From JBGTBD01 sp041749475 (GTDB taxonomy: Bacteria; Pseudomonadota; Alphaproteobacteria; Rickettsiales; UBA998), in NCBI GenBank assembly GCA_041749475.1, contig JBGTBD010000042.1:1-25339 (forward strand): DNA of 25,339 nt, in the 5' to 3' direction. A program made the position numbers and the translations under genes. Below the pieces are notes generated by a model. That model had not been told where the DNA came from, did no database searches, and saw only the letters and a program-made list of their open reading frames with translations. The first letter of the stretch is position 1, and each line of letters opens with the position of its first letter. Shown in pieces: positions 14,895 to 21,709 of this stretch.

Positions 14895-15161
14895 TTAGTG
14901 TAGCTTGAACTCGCCCTTCGCCACGATGAAATCCGACGGTTTGATGATCTCACACGAGGCCACTTTGACCGAGTGCAATTTCCCGTCCAGCTCCCGCTCC
15001 CAGAAATGCAGGAACTTCTGCAAAACAGGAAAATCCGGCGAAACATCAAGGTCTTGCCAGATAAAGCTTTGTAAAAGCGCGGGGTGATCCGGAAACCTGT
15101 AGAGTATTTCCGCGGTGGTGAGACGATAGTCCAGCAACAACTGTTTTCTAATATCGTTCAT
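14895..15161 (-). CDS. usg: Usg family protein
   Basis: This 88-residue protein matches the alphaproteobacterial Usg family: DYRLTTAEILYRFPDHPALL followed by LQSFIWQDLDVSPDFPVLQKF-like text, then FWERELDGKLHSVKVA. The family is found next to trp or other housekeeping genes in Rhizobiales and relatives; its function is unknown. It is soluble, with no signal peptide or membrane segment. A TAGGA ribosome-site-like sequence lies very close to the ATG and a GGAG lies 12 bases upstream. It is the first gene of the minus-strand run towards yqgE and is divergent from the lipoprotein hydrolase at 15294. Confidence 0.88.
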   Translation of the reverse strand: MNDIRKQLLLDYRLTTAEILYRFPDHPALLQSFIWQDLDVSPDFPVLQKFLHFWERELDGKLHSVKVASCEIIKPSDFIVAKGEFKLH

Positions 15162-15206
15162 ACTTCCTATACTCTCCTACATGGAGCCGTGCATACTGCT
15201 CTCTAC

Positions 15207-15240
15207 TTGAGGAACAGTTTCTATTGTACTAATACTATAG
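15207..15240 (+). promoter_or_regulatory. Candidate promoter with overlapping imperfect palindrome
   Basis: TTGAGG (15207-15212) and TAATAC (15230-15235) are 17 bases apart, upstream of the lipoprotein hydrolase gene. An imperfect palindrome, CTATTGTA-ctaa-TACTATAG (15221-15240, one mismatch per arm), covers the -10 box and could be an operator in this divergent region. No regulator is identified. An ACCGGA/TCCGGT mini-hairpin lies further down in the leader near 15250-15268. Confidence 0.35.
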
Positions 15241-15293
15241 CACAAAAATACCGGAAATAAAATCCGGTTTCGAGTGAGAAGGAGGCCCAAAGC

Positions 15294-16271
15294 ATGGCGC
15301 TGCGCCGGATATGGCTAAGCGTTGTGGGTGTGTGTTTACTCTGTGCCTGCCAGCCCCGTGAGCAGGCGCATGTCGATAAATCCGCTGCCCCGCGCGTGGA
15401 GAATGAGTGTTTCATCGCCCGTGATGATCACAAACTGCCCCTGCGCGCGTGGATTCCGGAAACCCGGCCTGAGGCCATCATCATCGCCATCCACGGCTTC
15501 AACGACTACAGCAACGCCTTCGAGATTCCCGGCGAATACTTAAGCCAGCGCCACGTCGCCCTCTTTGCTTTTGACCAGCGCGGCTTTGGCCGCACCAAGG
15601 ATCATGGCATCTGGGGAGGGGAGGAGAATCTGTTGCGCGACACGGTGGATGTCGTGACCGCCGTCCATATGCGCTACCCCGAAGCCCCCATCTATCTTCT
15701 GGGCGAAAGCATGGGCGGCGCTGTGGTCGTCTCGACTCTGGCGCGCTATCCCATGCCGATGGTCAAGGGCGCTATCCTCTCCGCACCCGCCTTATGGGGG
15801 AAAGAGACGATGAACGATTTCTACCGCGCCACTCTGTGGCTCGCCGCCCACACCTTCCCCGGCATGACGCTGTCCGGCAGCGGCCTCAAAATTCAGGCGA
15901 CCGACAATATCGAGATACTGCGCCTGATGAGCAAAGACCCCAACATCATCAAACGCACCCGTATCGACGCTATCTATGGTATCGTCCGACTGATGGATAC
16001 GGCCTACACCTCGCTGCCCCATGTCAACGTCCCCCTACTCCTTCTCTACGGCGCGAATGATCAGGTCATCCCCAAGGAACCCGTGCGCAAAGCCATCAAT
16101 GCCTTTCAGACTCCGGTCAAAGTCTCCTACTACCCCAGCGGTTATCATATGCTGTTAAGGGATTTGAAAGGAGAGCTGGTATTAAATGACATCGTTAGCT
16201 GGATCAAATACCCCGAACGGCCCTTGCCCTCGGGCTATGATCAGGAATGGGAGAAACGGTTCACGCCATGA
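15294..16271 (+). CDS. Lipoprotein alpha/beta hydrolase (monoacylglycerol-lipase-like)
   Basis: This 325-residue serine hydrolase has a lipoprotein signal: a hydrophobic core IWLSVVGVCLL and the lipobox L-C-A-C, with lipidated C19 (cysteine at -2 is unusual). The alpha/beta fold follows: oxyanion HGF (67-69), strand ALFAFDQRGFGRT, nucleophile elbow GESMGG (S139), acid YGANDQVIP (D256) and histidine SGYHMLLRD (H285). This layout is that of the Hydrolase_4 (lysophospholipase/monoglyceride lipase) group; the substrate is probably an acyl ester of a lipid. A strong Shine-Dalgarno (AAGGAGG) lies 8 bases before the ATG. Its TGA overlaps the ATG of the membrane methyltransferase gene (ATGA), so the two are co-translated and likely act together at the membrane. 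Confidence 0.9.
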   Translation: MALRRIWLSVVGVCLLCACQPREQAHVDKSAAPRVENECFIARDDHKLPLRAWIPETRPEAIIIAIHGFNDYSNAFEIPGEYLSQRHVALFAFDQRGFGRTKDHGIWGGEENLLRDTVDVVTAVHMRYPEAPIYLLGESMGGAVVVSTLARYPMPMVKGAILSAPALWGKETMNDFYRATLWLAAHTFPGMTLSGSGLKIQATDNIEILRLMSKDPNIIKRTRIDAIYGIVRLMDTAYTSLPHVNVPLLLLYGANDQVIPKEPVRKAINAFQTPVKVSYYPSGYHMLLRDLKGELVLNDIVSWIKYPERPLPSGYDQEWEKRFTP

Positions 16272-17605
16272 AAATGAAGCCTGCCGCCGCCGCTCCCCTC
16301 ACCTGTCCGCCATCCTCATCCAACTTCTTTATCAACTCCTTTTCCTGTCTTATTTTCTTCGTCGGCGTCTACGTGATGCACGATAACCGCATCGACCTCT
16401 CGCTCGACCACCTTGCATGGCTGGTCGTCGCGGCGCTGCTGCCACAGGTAATACGCGACGTTCTCCTGCAGCGGAAGGCAGGCGCGTACGCCCGTAAAGG
16501 CCCGTTCAGCATCACCCGTATATTGATAAAGCTTTCCGGTCTCTACGCCACCTTCGCTCTCATCGCCGGGATGTACTGGATTTTCCCCGAATATGGCGGC
16601 TCCTTCTATCAGCGCTTCTTCAACATCCTGACCGACATATTACCGTGGCTGATGGCCCTCGCCATCCCGTACATCGCATGGTACGACGGTTGCCAGAAAT
16701 CCCCCGAGGACGGTCTCTATCACATGGGAGCCGCCGTCACCTTCCGCTGGCGCGAGTGCGACCCGCGCATGGTGTTCGAGCATCTGAAAGGCTGGCTGGT
16801 CAAGGCCTTCTTCCTGCCTTTGATGATTACCTACGCTATCGGCAATATGGAGAGCTTCTTCAATTTCGACCCCTCAAGTGGATTTTTCTTACACGTCTAT
16901 GATTACGGCTATCACCTCATCTTCACCATCGATCTCCTCTTCGCCACCTTCGGCTACATCATGACCTTCCGCGCGCTGAACACGCAGATATTCTCCGCCG
17001 AGCCGACCTTCCTCGGCTGGTTCGTCTGCCTCATCGGCTATACACCCTTCTGGGAAGCACTGTTCTATCCCCGGTATTTTAATTATGACGACAGCATCAG
17101 CTGGGTCGAGATGGCGGGCAGCAACTATACCTTCCTCACCATCTGGGGCAGTATCATCCTGATCCTGATCGCGCTCTACACGATTTCCACCATCGCCTTC
17201 GGCTACCGCTTCTCCAACCTCACCTATCGCGGCATCATCACCGGGGGAACATATCGCTTCACCAAACACCCAGCCTATATCTTCAAGAATATCAGCTGGT
17301 GGATGATCTCCGTGCCCTTCATCGTCAGCACCTCATGGTGGATGGCGCTGGGCCATTGCATGCTGCTTCTCGGCGTCAATTTCATCTACTACATGCGCGC
17401 GAGAACGGAAGAAAACCACCTCTCCAACTACCCCGAATACGTCGCCTACGCCGAATGGATGAACGACCACGGCATCTTCCGCTTTGTGGGCAATAAAATT
17501 CCCTATTTTAAATACAGCAAGGAGCGCGCAGGGCGCTGGAACAGCAAAGTCTATGCCCCGTTCGCAGCGATTCCGGTGACGGATTTGGCGCGGCAGAAAT
17601 CATAA
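16268..17605 (+). CDS. Multi-pass membrane protein, ICMT/PEMT-like methyltransferase
   Basis: This 445-residue protein has about nine or ten hydrophobic segments (for example CLIFFVGVYVM, LAWLVVAALLP, YATFALIAGMYWIF, TIWGSIILILIALYTIS). The C-terminal part carries the SAM-binding pattern of isoprenylcysteine/phospholipid methyltransferases: GGTYRFTKHPAY at about residue 325-336, and RARTEENHLSNYPEYVAYAEW with the paired glutamates at about residue 380. The large N-terminal membrane region (about 300 residues) is much longer than in ordinary ICMT proteins (about 200 aa in all) and I do not recognise it. The start at 16268 is chosen because it overlaps the stop of the hydrolase (ATGA); an in-frame ATG at 16247 lies inside that gene. 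The substrate is unknown, probably a membrane lipid or lipoprotein. Confidence 0.75.
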   Translation: MKMKPAAAAPLTCPPSSSNFFINSFSCLIFFVGVYVMHDNRIDLSLDHLAWLVVAALLPQVIRDVLLQRKAGAYARKGPFSITRILIKLSGLYATFALIAGMYWIFPEYGGSFYQRFFNILTDILPWLMALAIPYIAWYDGCQKSPEDGLYHMGAAVTFRWRECDPRMVFEHLKGWLVKAFFLPLMITYAIGNMESFFNFDPSSGFFLHVYDYGYHLIFTIDLLFATFGYIMTFRALNTQIFSAEPTFLGWFVCLIGYTPFWEALFYPRYFNYDDSISWVEMAGSNYTFLTIWGSIILILIALYTISTIAFGYRFSNLTYRGIITGGTYRFTKHPAYIFKNISWWMISVPFIVSTSWWMALGHCMLLLGVNFIYYMRARTEENHLSNYPEYVAYAEWMNDHGIFRFVGNKIPYFKYSKERAGRWNSKVYAPFAAIPVTDLARQKS

Positions 17606-17654
17606 ACTGATTGTTTCGCTTGTTCTCTTTAGCTGAGTTTGCCATCTTCCCCTC

Positions 17655-18305
17655 ATGGCCCTCCCTAAAGCGCATGTGAAAAAAATATTCGAGCGGTTCC
17701 ACGAATTGGAGCCCGAACCGAAGACCGAACTCATCGCCCCCAATGAATTCTGCTTGCTGGTCTCCATCGTGATGTCCGCACAGGCGACGGACGTCTCCGT
17801 GAACAAAGCGACGCCACCTTTATATAAAATAGCGGGCACGCCGCAGAAAATGGTGAAGCTGGGCGAAGAAAAATTACGCACATATATCAAGACCATCGGC
17901 CTCTATAACAGCAAAGCCAAGAACGTGATCGCCCTCTCGCATAAGCTGGTCACGGAATTCGGCGGCAAGGTTCCCGAAACGCGCGAGGAGTTACAATCCC
18001 TCCCGGGCGTCGGACGCAAGACGGCAAATGTCTGGCTCAACTGTGCCCGTGGCGCAAAAACCATCGCCGTCGACACCCACGTCTTCCGCGTCGCCAACCG
18101 CATCGGCCTTGTGAGGACGAAAAATCCCGAGACCACCGAACTGGCGTTAGAAAAAATCATTCCCGATGCATACCTCCTCCACGCCCACCACTGGCTGATC
18201 CTGCATGGCCGCTATGTCTGCAAGGCACGAAAGCCGGAATGCTGGCGCTGCATTATTCGCGAATGGTGTCAGTATCCGGATAAGACGCCCGCGCCGGTGA
18301 AGTGA
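17655..18305 (+). CDS. nth: Endonuclease III
   Basis: Nth (216 aa, normal length) is the base-excision repair DNA glycosylase/AP lyase for oxidised pyrimidines. The helix-hairpin-helix LPGVGRKTANVWLNCARGAK contains catalytic K122, and AVDTHVFRVANRIGLV contains D140. The C-terminal [4Fe-4S] loop is complete as C189-x6-C196-x2-C199-x5-C205. The N-terminal SIVMSAQATDVSVNKATPPL is also typical. No Shine-Dalgarno is obvious before the ATG at 17655. It lies 49 bases after the methyltransferase gene on the same strand, perhaps in the same transcript, and is followed by a palindromic repeat. Confidence 0.97.
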   Translation: MALPKAHVKKIFERFHELEPEPKTELIAPNEFCLLVSIVMSAQATDVSVNKATPPLYKIAGTPQKMVKLGEEKLRTYIKTIGLYNSKAKNVIALSHKLVTEFGGKVPETREELQSLPGVGRKTANVWLNCARGAKTIAVDTHVFRVANRIGLVRTKNPETTELALEKIIPDAYLLHAHHWLILHGRYVCKARKPECWRCIIREWCQYPDKTPAPVK

Positions 18306-18320
18306 ATACATCTAAACCGC

Positions 18321-18402
18321 CGTCATTGCGAGGAGTGTAGCGACGCGGCAATCCATCTCGCCACAGCGCAAGTTGGATTGCCGCGCTTCGCTCGCAATGA
18401 CG
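18321..18402. repeat. Inverted repeat pair, core CGTCATTGCGAG
   Basis: Arms at 18321-18354 and 18374-18402 pair over their outer CGTCATTGCGAG and inner GCGGCAATCCA parts, with a 5-base length difference in the middle. This is the well-known alphaproteobacterial palindrome of the CGTCATTGCGAGG type. It lies just after nth. It shares GTCAT...ATCCA ends with the other two repeat units of the window. Confidence 0.85.
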
Positions 18403-18451
18403 TAGATTTTTCCCAATCCATTACCGGAAGCAGAGGTTCTATCAGTTACAA

Positions 18452-18484
18452 AAAAGGGAGGCTCCGATTGGATACCTCCCTTTT
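18452..18484. terminator. Rho-independent terminator of the bactofilin gene
   Basis: AAAAGGGAGG (18452-18461) pairs with CCTCCCTTTT (18475-18484) across a 13-base loop. On the minus strand the stem is followed by TTTTTTG, so it ends transcription of the bactofilin gene; the plus strand also has a T run and could serve traffic from nth. Confidence 0.85.
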
Positions 18485-18506
18485 CGTATGTGCTAGAAAA
18501 AGCAGC

Positions 18507-19202
18507 TTATGCGGCTTTGTCCTTCTTTACAGCGGATGCTTGACCCTGGATGTTGATTTCCCCGGTCAGCTGGCCACCGCGTTCGATTTCGACTTCACCG
18601 TAGGAGATCTTGCCGCGGACTTTGCCCGTGGCATAGATGGTGAGGCGGTTACGGACGACGAGCGTACCTTCGAAGATACCGCTGATCTCAGCGTCTTCGA
18701 TTTCTGCCGTGCCTTTGAAGGAACCGGTTTCAGCAATCTCGACCGTGTGCACGTCTTTCAACGTCGCGTCCACAGCCCCTTCAATGACGAGGCGATCGCA
18801 CGTCGCGATTTCCCCTTTGAGGAGAATGTCGTTTCCTACGGTCAGGATACGCTTGGAGGATTTCGCGTTCGCGGCGCTCATCGGCGTGGTAGAGGGAGCA
18901 GCGGCCTGACGCGGAGCCGGGTTGCTGCTATTGCCCATCGGGGATGCCATGGGGGATTGCGGCGGAGCGCCAGCCGGACGGAACGCCGGAGCGGCACTCG
19001 CGATAGGAGCGCGCGGGGTGGATTGCTGCGCCGGAGCGGAAGGAGCACTCGGTGCGGATGGGTTAGATCCCGCCATAGTGGAAGCGGACGGGGCCGAGGA
19101 AGCGGGAGCGCTGCCGGGGGTGGTTGCTGCACTGGCCGAAGCCGCGCCTGCTGGATTTTCTTCGCCTTCAAAATCGAATGCTTCTTCTTTGCGACGGAAC
19201 AT
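18507..19202 (-). CDS. Bactofilin family protein
   Basis: Bactofilins polymerise without nucleotide into membrane-associated filaments that place cell-wall enzymes or appendage proteins. This one has 231 residues. A short basic/acidic head (MFRRKEEAFDFEGEE) is followed by about 100 residues of low complexity, rich in Ala, Pro and Ser. The right-handed beta-helix domain follows (from about residue 118: SKRILTVGNDILLKGEIATC, then VIEGAVDATLKDVHTVEIAE and EIEDAEISGIFEGTLVVRNR with its regular hydrophobic spacing). The C-terminal tail is lysine-rich. The start at 19202 is chosen because AGGAG lies 6 bases before it; ATG 19223 is also possible. The disordered linker is longer than in short bactofilins. 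It is divergent from thrB. Confidence 0.93.
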   Translation of the reverse strand: MFRRKEEAFDFEGEENPAGAASASAATTPGSAPASSAPSASTMAGSNPSAPSAPSAPAQQSTPRAPIASAAPAFRPAGAPPQSPMASPMGNSSNPAPRQAAAPSTTPMSAANAKSSKRILTVGNDILLKGEIATCDRLVIEGAVDATLKDVHTVEIAETGSFKGTAEIEDAEISGIFEGTLVVRNRLTIYATGKVRGKISYGEVEIERGGQLTGEINIQGQASAVKKDKAA

Positions 19203-19343
19203 TGGTTTCTCCTGTACGTCCATGGTTTATCTCTCTCTACATGCCGCGGAATCGTTGGTGGTTGCGGGCTTGCCTAGTATCTATCCCTACACCTCACCCA
19301 CTGCTGATGCAATAGAAAAACAGGGCAAAATAGCAATCAGTGA

Positions 19344-19359
19344 GTGACAAACGGGTCAC
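19344..19359 (+). promoter_or_regulatory. Short inverted repeat before thrB
   Basis: GTGAC (19344-19348) and GTCAC (19355-19359) form a 5-bp inverted repeat spaced by 6, 18 bases before the thrB ATG in the bactofilin/thrB divergent region. It resembles CRP-type half-sites, but the spacing is two bases too long for a CRP site. It may be an operator or a small hairpin. Confidence 0.25.
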
Positions 19360-19377
19360 AATTGCTTAAGGCGAACT

Positions 19378-20334
19378 ATGGCTGTTTACACACCCCTCTC
19401 GCATGACGAATTGCAGGCGCTGGTCACTCAGTACGGCCTCGGCGAATTACTTTCCTCCCAAGGCATCAGCGAAGGGGTCGAGAATACGAATTATCTGCTG
19501 AAGACCCTCGCTCCGGGACATACCCCGCTCAACACCATCCTCACCCTCTATGAAAAACGCGTCCGCACGGAAGACCTGCCCTTCTATCTCGGCCTGATGC
19601 ACCACCTCGCTGGAAAGGGCCTTTCCTGCCCCCTGCCGCTGGAACGCACAGAAGGCGGGTATCTGGCTGATGTTAAAGGTAAAAAATGCGCCATCATCAG
19701 CTTCCTCGCCGGACATAGCGTGGCGCACGCCACCCTGCCGCAGCTCCATCAGGCCGGGGCCTATCTCGCTAGGATGCACCTCGCCACAGCGGATTTCTCG
19801 ATGACCCGCAGCAACGATCTCTCTTTCTCCGGCTGGCAAACCCTTGCCGCCAAGGTGCACGGAAAAACTTCGGAAATATCCCCGCAGCTCGATAGTGTCA
19901 TCGCCGACGAGATTGCCTATCTGGAACAGCATTGGCCCACGAATCTCCCCACCGGCACACTCCACGCCGATTATTTCCCTGATAACGTCTTCTTCGTCGA
20001 AACCGAGCTGAGCGGCGTCATCGATTTCTATTTCGCCTGCACCGACATGCTGGCCTACGACCTCGCCATAGCCATCTGTGCCTGGTGCTTCGATACGTTC
20101 GATACCATCAACGAAGCCAAGAAACAGGCGATGATCGAGGGCTATCACTCCATCCGCCCCTTATCGGAAGCAGAGACATCAGCCCTCCCCACCCTGCTGC
20201 GCGGCTCGGCATTACGCTTTCTCCTCACCCGCACGCATGACCGCATCTTCCACCCCGAAGGTGCCTTCGTCACCCCCAAAGACCCCATGGAATACGTCCA
20301 GAAACTTAGCTTTTTCCAGCAGGCAGCCGCATGA
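19378..20334 (+). CDS. thrB: Homoserine kinase, type II (APH-like)
   Basis: This ThrB of the aminoglycoside-phosphotransferase fold (318 aa, normal) phosphorylates L-homoserine in threonine synthesis. The start MAVYTPLSHDELQALVTQYG is typical of alphaproteobacterial type II ThrB, as is SQGISEGVENTNYLLKT (residues 27-43). The kinase signature is TGTLHADYFPDNVFF (catalytic D198, metal-binding N203), followed by GVIDFYFACTDMLAYDLAIA with D216. AAGG lies 7 bases upstream. It overlaps rnhA by four bases (ATGA at 20331-20334), a pairing common in alphaproteobacteria. Confidence 0.96.
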   Translation: MAVYTPLSHDELQALVTQYGLGELLSSQGISEGVENTNYLLKTLAPGHTPLNTILTLYEKRVRTEDLPFYLGLMHHLAGKGLSCPLPLERTEGGYLADVKGKKCAIISFLAGHSVAHATLPQLHQAGAYLARMHLATADFSMTRSNDLSFSGWQTLAAKVHGKTSEISPQLDSVIADEIAYLEQHWPTNLPTGTLHADYFPDNVFFVETELSGVIDFYFACTDMLAYDLAIAICAWCFDTFDTINEAKKQAMIEGYHSIRPLSEAETSALPTLLRGSALRFLLTRTHDRIFHPEGAFVTPKDPMEYVQKLSFFQQAAA

Positions 20335-20768
20335 AGAAGGTGACGATATATCCCGACGGCGCCTGCTCCGGCAACCCCGGCCCAGGCGGCTGGGGCGCGC
20401 TGTTGATGTATGGCGACCATGAAAAAGAGCTGGGCGGCGGCGAGGCCCAGACCACCAATAACCGCATGGAACTAATGGGCGCAATCAAGGCCATCGAGAG
20501 CCTGAAACAGCCCTGCGACATCACCCTCTATACCGACAGCCAATACGTCATGAAAGGCATTACCGAGTGGATCTTCGGATGGCAGCGCAACGGCTGGCGT
20601 ACGGCGGACAAGAAACCCGTCAAGAACGCCGACCTCTGGCAGGAATTACTGAAAGCAACGAAAAACCATAAAGTCGAATGGAAATGGGTACGCGGCCATA
20701 ACGGCGACCCCGGCAACGAACGCGTAGACGAAATCGCCCGCCTGCATGTGCCGCAATTGGGTGACTAA
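20331..20768 (+). CDS. rnhA: Ribonuclease HI
   Basis: RNase HI (145 aa, normal) cuts the RNA strand of RNA-DNA hybrids. The metal-binding residues are present: D9 in YPDGACSGNPGPGGWGA, E47 in NNRMELMGAI, D69 in YTDSQYV and D133 in GNERVDEIA, with the loop histidine H123 in RGHNGDPGN. The usual threonine before the first aspartate (YTDG) is a proline here (YPDG), a mild variation. It is coupled to thrB by an ATGA overlap and converges with the hypothetical gene on the other strand, overlapping it by four bases at the stops. Confidence 0.97.
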   Translation: MKKVTIYPDGACSGNPGPGGWGALLMYGDHEKELGGGEAQTTNNRMELMGAIKAIESLKQPCDITLYTDSQYVMKGITEWIFGWQRNGWRTADKKPVKNADLWQELLKATKNHKVEWKWVRGHNGDPGNERVDEIARLHVPQLGD

Positions 20769-21268
20769 CCCCGCACCCGCGCTACTCGCGGCGACAATTC
20801 CTTCATCTGGCAGAAACTATGATGTCCTTCCAGCGCCTTATTGAGCTGCGCCGTATAGGCCTCCGCCGCCTCCCGCTCATGGAATGTCCCGCGCGGCTCG
20901 GGGAATTCGGCCATCGTGCCGGGGACGACCGTCACCACCCGGAAGCGCGGCGGGCCTAATTCCGTCTGCTGCCATAGCATCTCATCAGGACGCACCCCAG
21001 TGGCGCGAAGCAGCTTTTCCATCGCCATCTCGGGGGATGGCTCGTCGCTATGAACATGGACGGCGATCTCATAGGCATGATCATGCCTATACCGCATACA
21101 GAGAAAATCCGTCCCGTCGATGTGCACGGCTATAGTCGCCTCACCCGAAGCAGCCGGAAACAGAGGCAACAGAGGCTGATCGGGAAGGACGGCCAGCGCA
21201 TACGGTATCGCAGAGCATTTCTCACGCGCCAGCCATTCCTGTTGGGAAATTGGTGAAACGGAGGTCAT
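20765..21268 (-). CDS. Hypothetical protein, 167 aa
   Basis: I do not recognise this protein. It is soluble, without signal peptide or membrane segment. It is acidic/neutral, opens MTSVSPISQQEWLAREKCSA, and has a central beta-rich part (ATIAVHIDGTDFLCMRYRHD, then EIAVHVHSDEPSPEMAMEKL). The C-terminal helix FHEREAAEAYTAQLNKALEG ends in a basic tail. Four histidines lie in the middle third, but their spacing fits no metal motif I know. It follows the XRE regulator gene by 9 bases on the same strand and overlaps the rnhA stop by four bases. The position suggests it is co-transcribed with the regulator. Confidence 0.65.
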   Translation of the reverse strand: MTSVSPISQQEWLAREKCSAIPYALAVLPDQPLLPLFPAASGEATIAVHIDGTDFLCMRYRHDHAYEIAVHVHSDEPSPEMAMEKLLRATGVRPDEMLWQQTELGPPRFRVVTVVPGTMAEFPEPRGTFHEREAAEAYTAQLNKALEGHHSFCQMKELSPRVARVRG

Positions 21269-21277
21269 CCCGCCCTC

Positions 21278-21655
21278 TTAGTCCGTAGAATAGCGATGTG
21301 ACCTGTCATCATCCTCATCGGTGGTCTTGCCGTATAGCCGTTCAATTTCAGCGTCGGAGACATGAATAACAGGCTCTTTGGCATAGATACTGGTGGTCTG
21401 GTGCGCCTTATGGACCGCGTGGCGCTGGGCGGCTTCCGCGTGCAGGGCCACCTCACCGAATTCCTCAAAATGGATGCCTTCTTTTTTTAATACGTCCACC
21501 ACGTTGATGACCTCGCGTGGATAGAGATGGATCATCCCCTTCTCGAAACTATTGATCCGCTCCGCTGGCACATTCGTCCGATGCGACAAATCCCGCGAGT
21601 TCCATTTCAGGAGTCCTCGCGCCTTCTTGCATTGGCTAGGCGTAAGCTTGTGCAT
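21278..21655 (-). CDS. XRE-family helix-turn-helix regulator
   Basis: This 125-residue protein has an N-terminal Cro/C1-type HTH: LTPSQCKKARGLLKWNSRDL, then SHRTNVPAERINSFEKGMIH (residues about 4-43), with the usual A-R-x-L-L-x-W and F-E-K-G positions. The C-terminal 80 residues are of unknown fold and include a histidine-rich part (AEAAQRHAVHKAHQ) and an acidic end (TTDEDDDRSH). Its target is unknown; it could control itself, the following hypothetical gene or the Tat-exported protein gene upstream. It lies 54 bases after the latter on the same strand. The family call is by HTH pattern only. Confidence 0.8.
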   Translation of the reverse strand: MHKLTPSQCKKARGLLKWNSRDLSHRTNVPAERINSFEKGMIHLYPREVINVVDVLKKEGIHFEEFGEVALHAEAAQRHAVHKAHQTTSIYAKEPVIHVSDAEIERLYGKTTDEDDDRSHRYSTD

Positions 21656-21709
21656 CGGCTTCCTGTTGTAGGTACTGTTTCACTATACGCTTCGGCCTTT
21701 AAGAAATAC

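Noticed and set aside
19344..19359. CRP/FNR site before thrB
   Set aside because: The GTGA and TCAC half-sites are eight bases apart rather than six, so it does not fit the known consensus; kept only as an unassigned inverted repeat.
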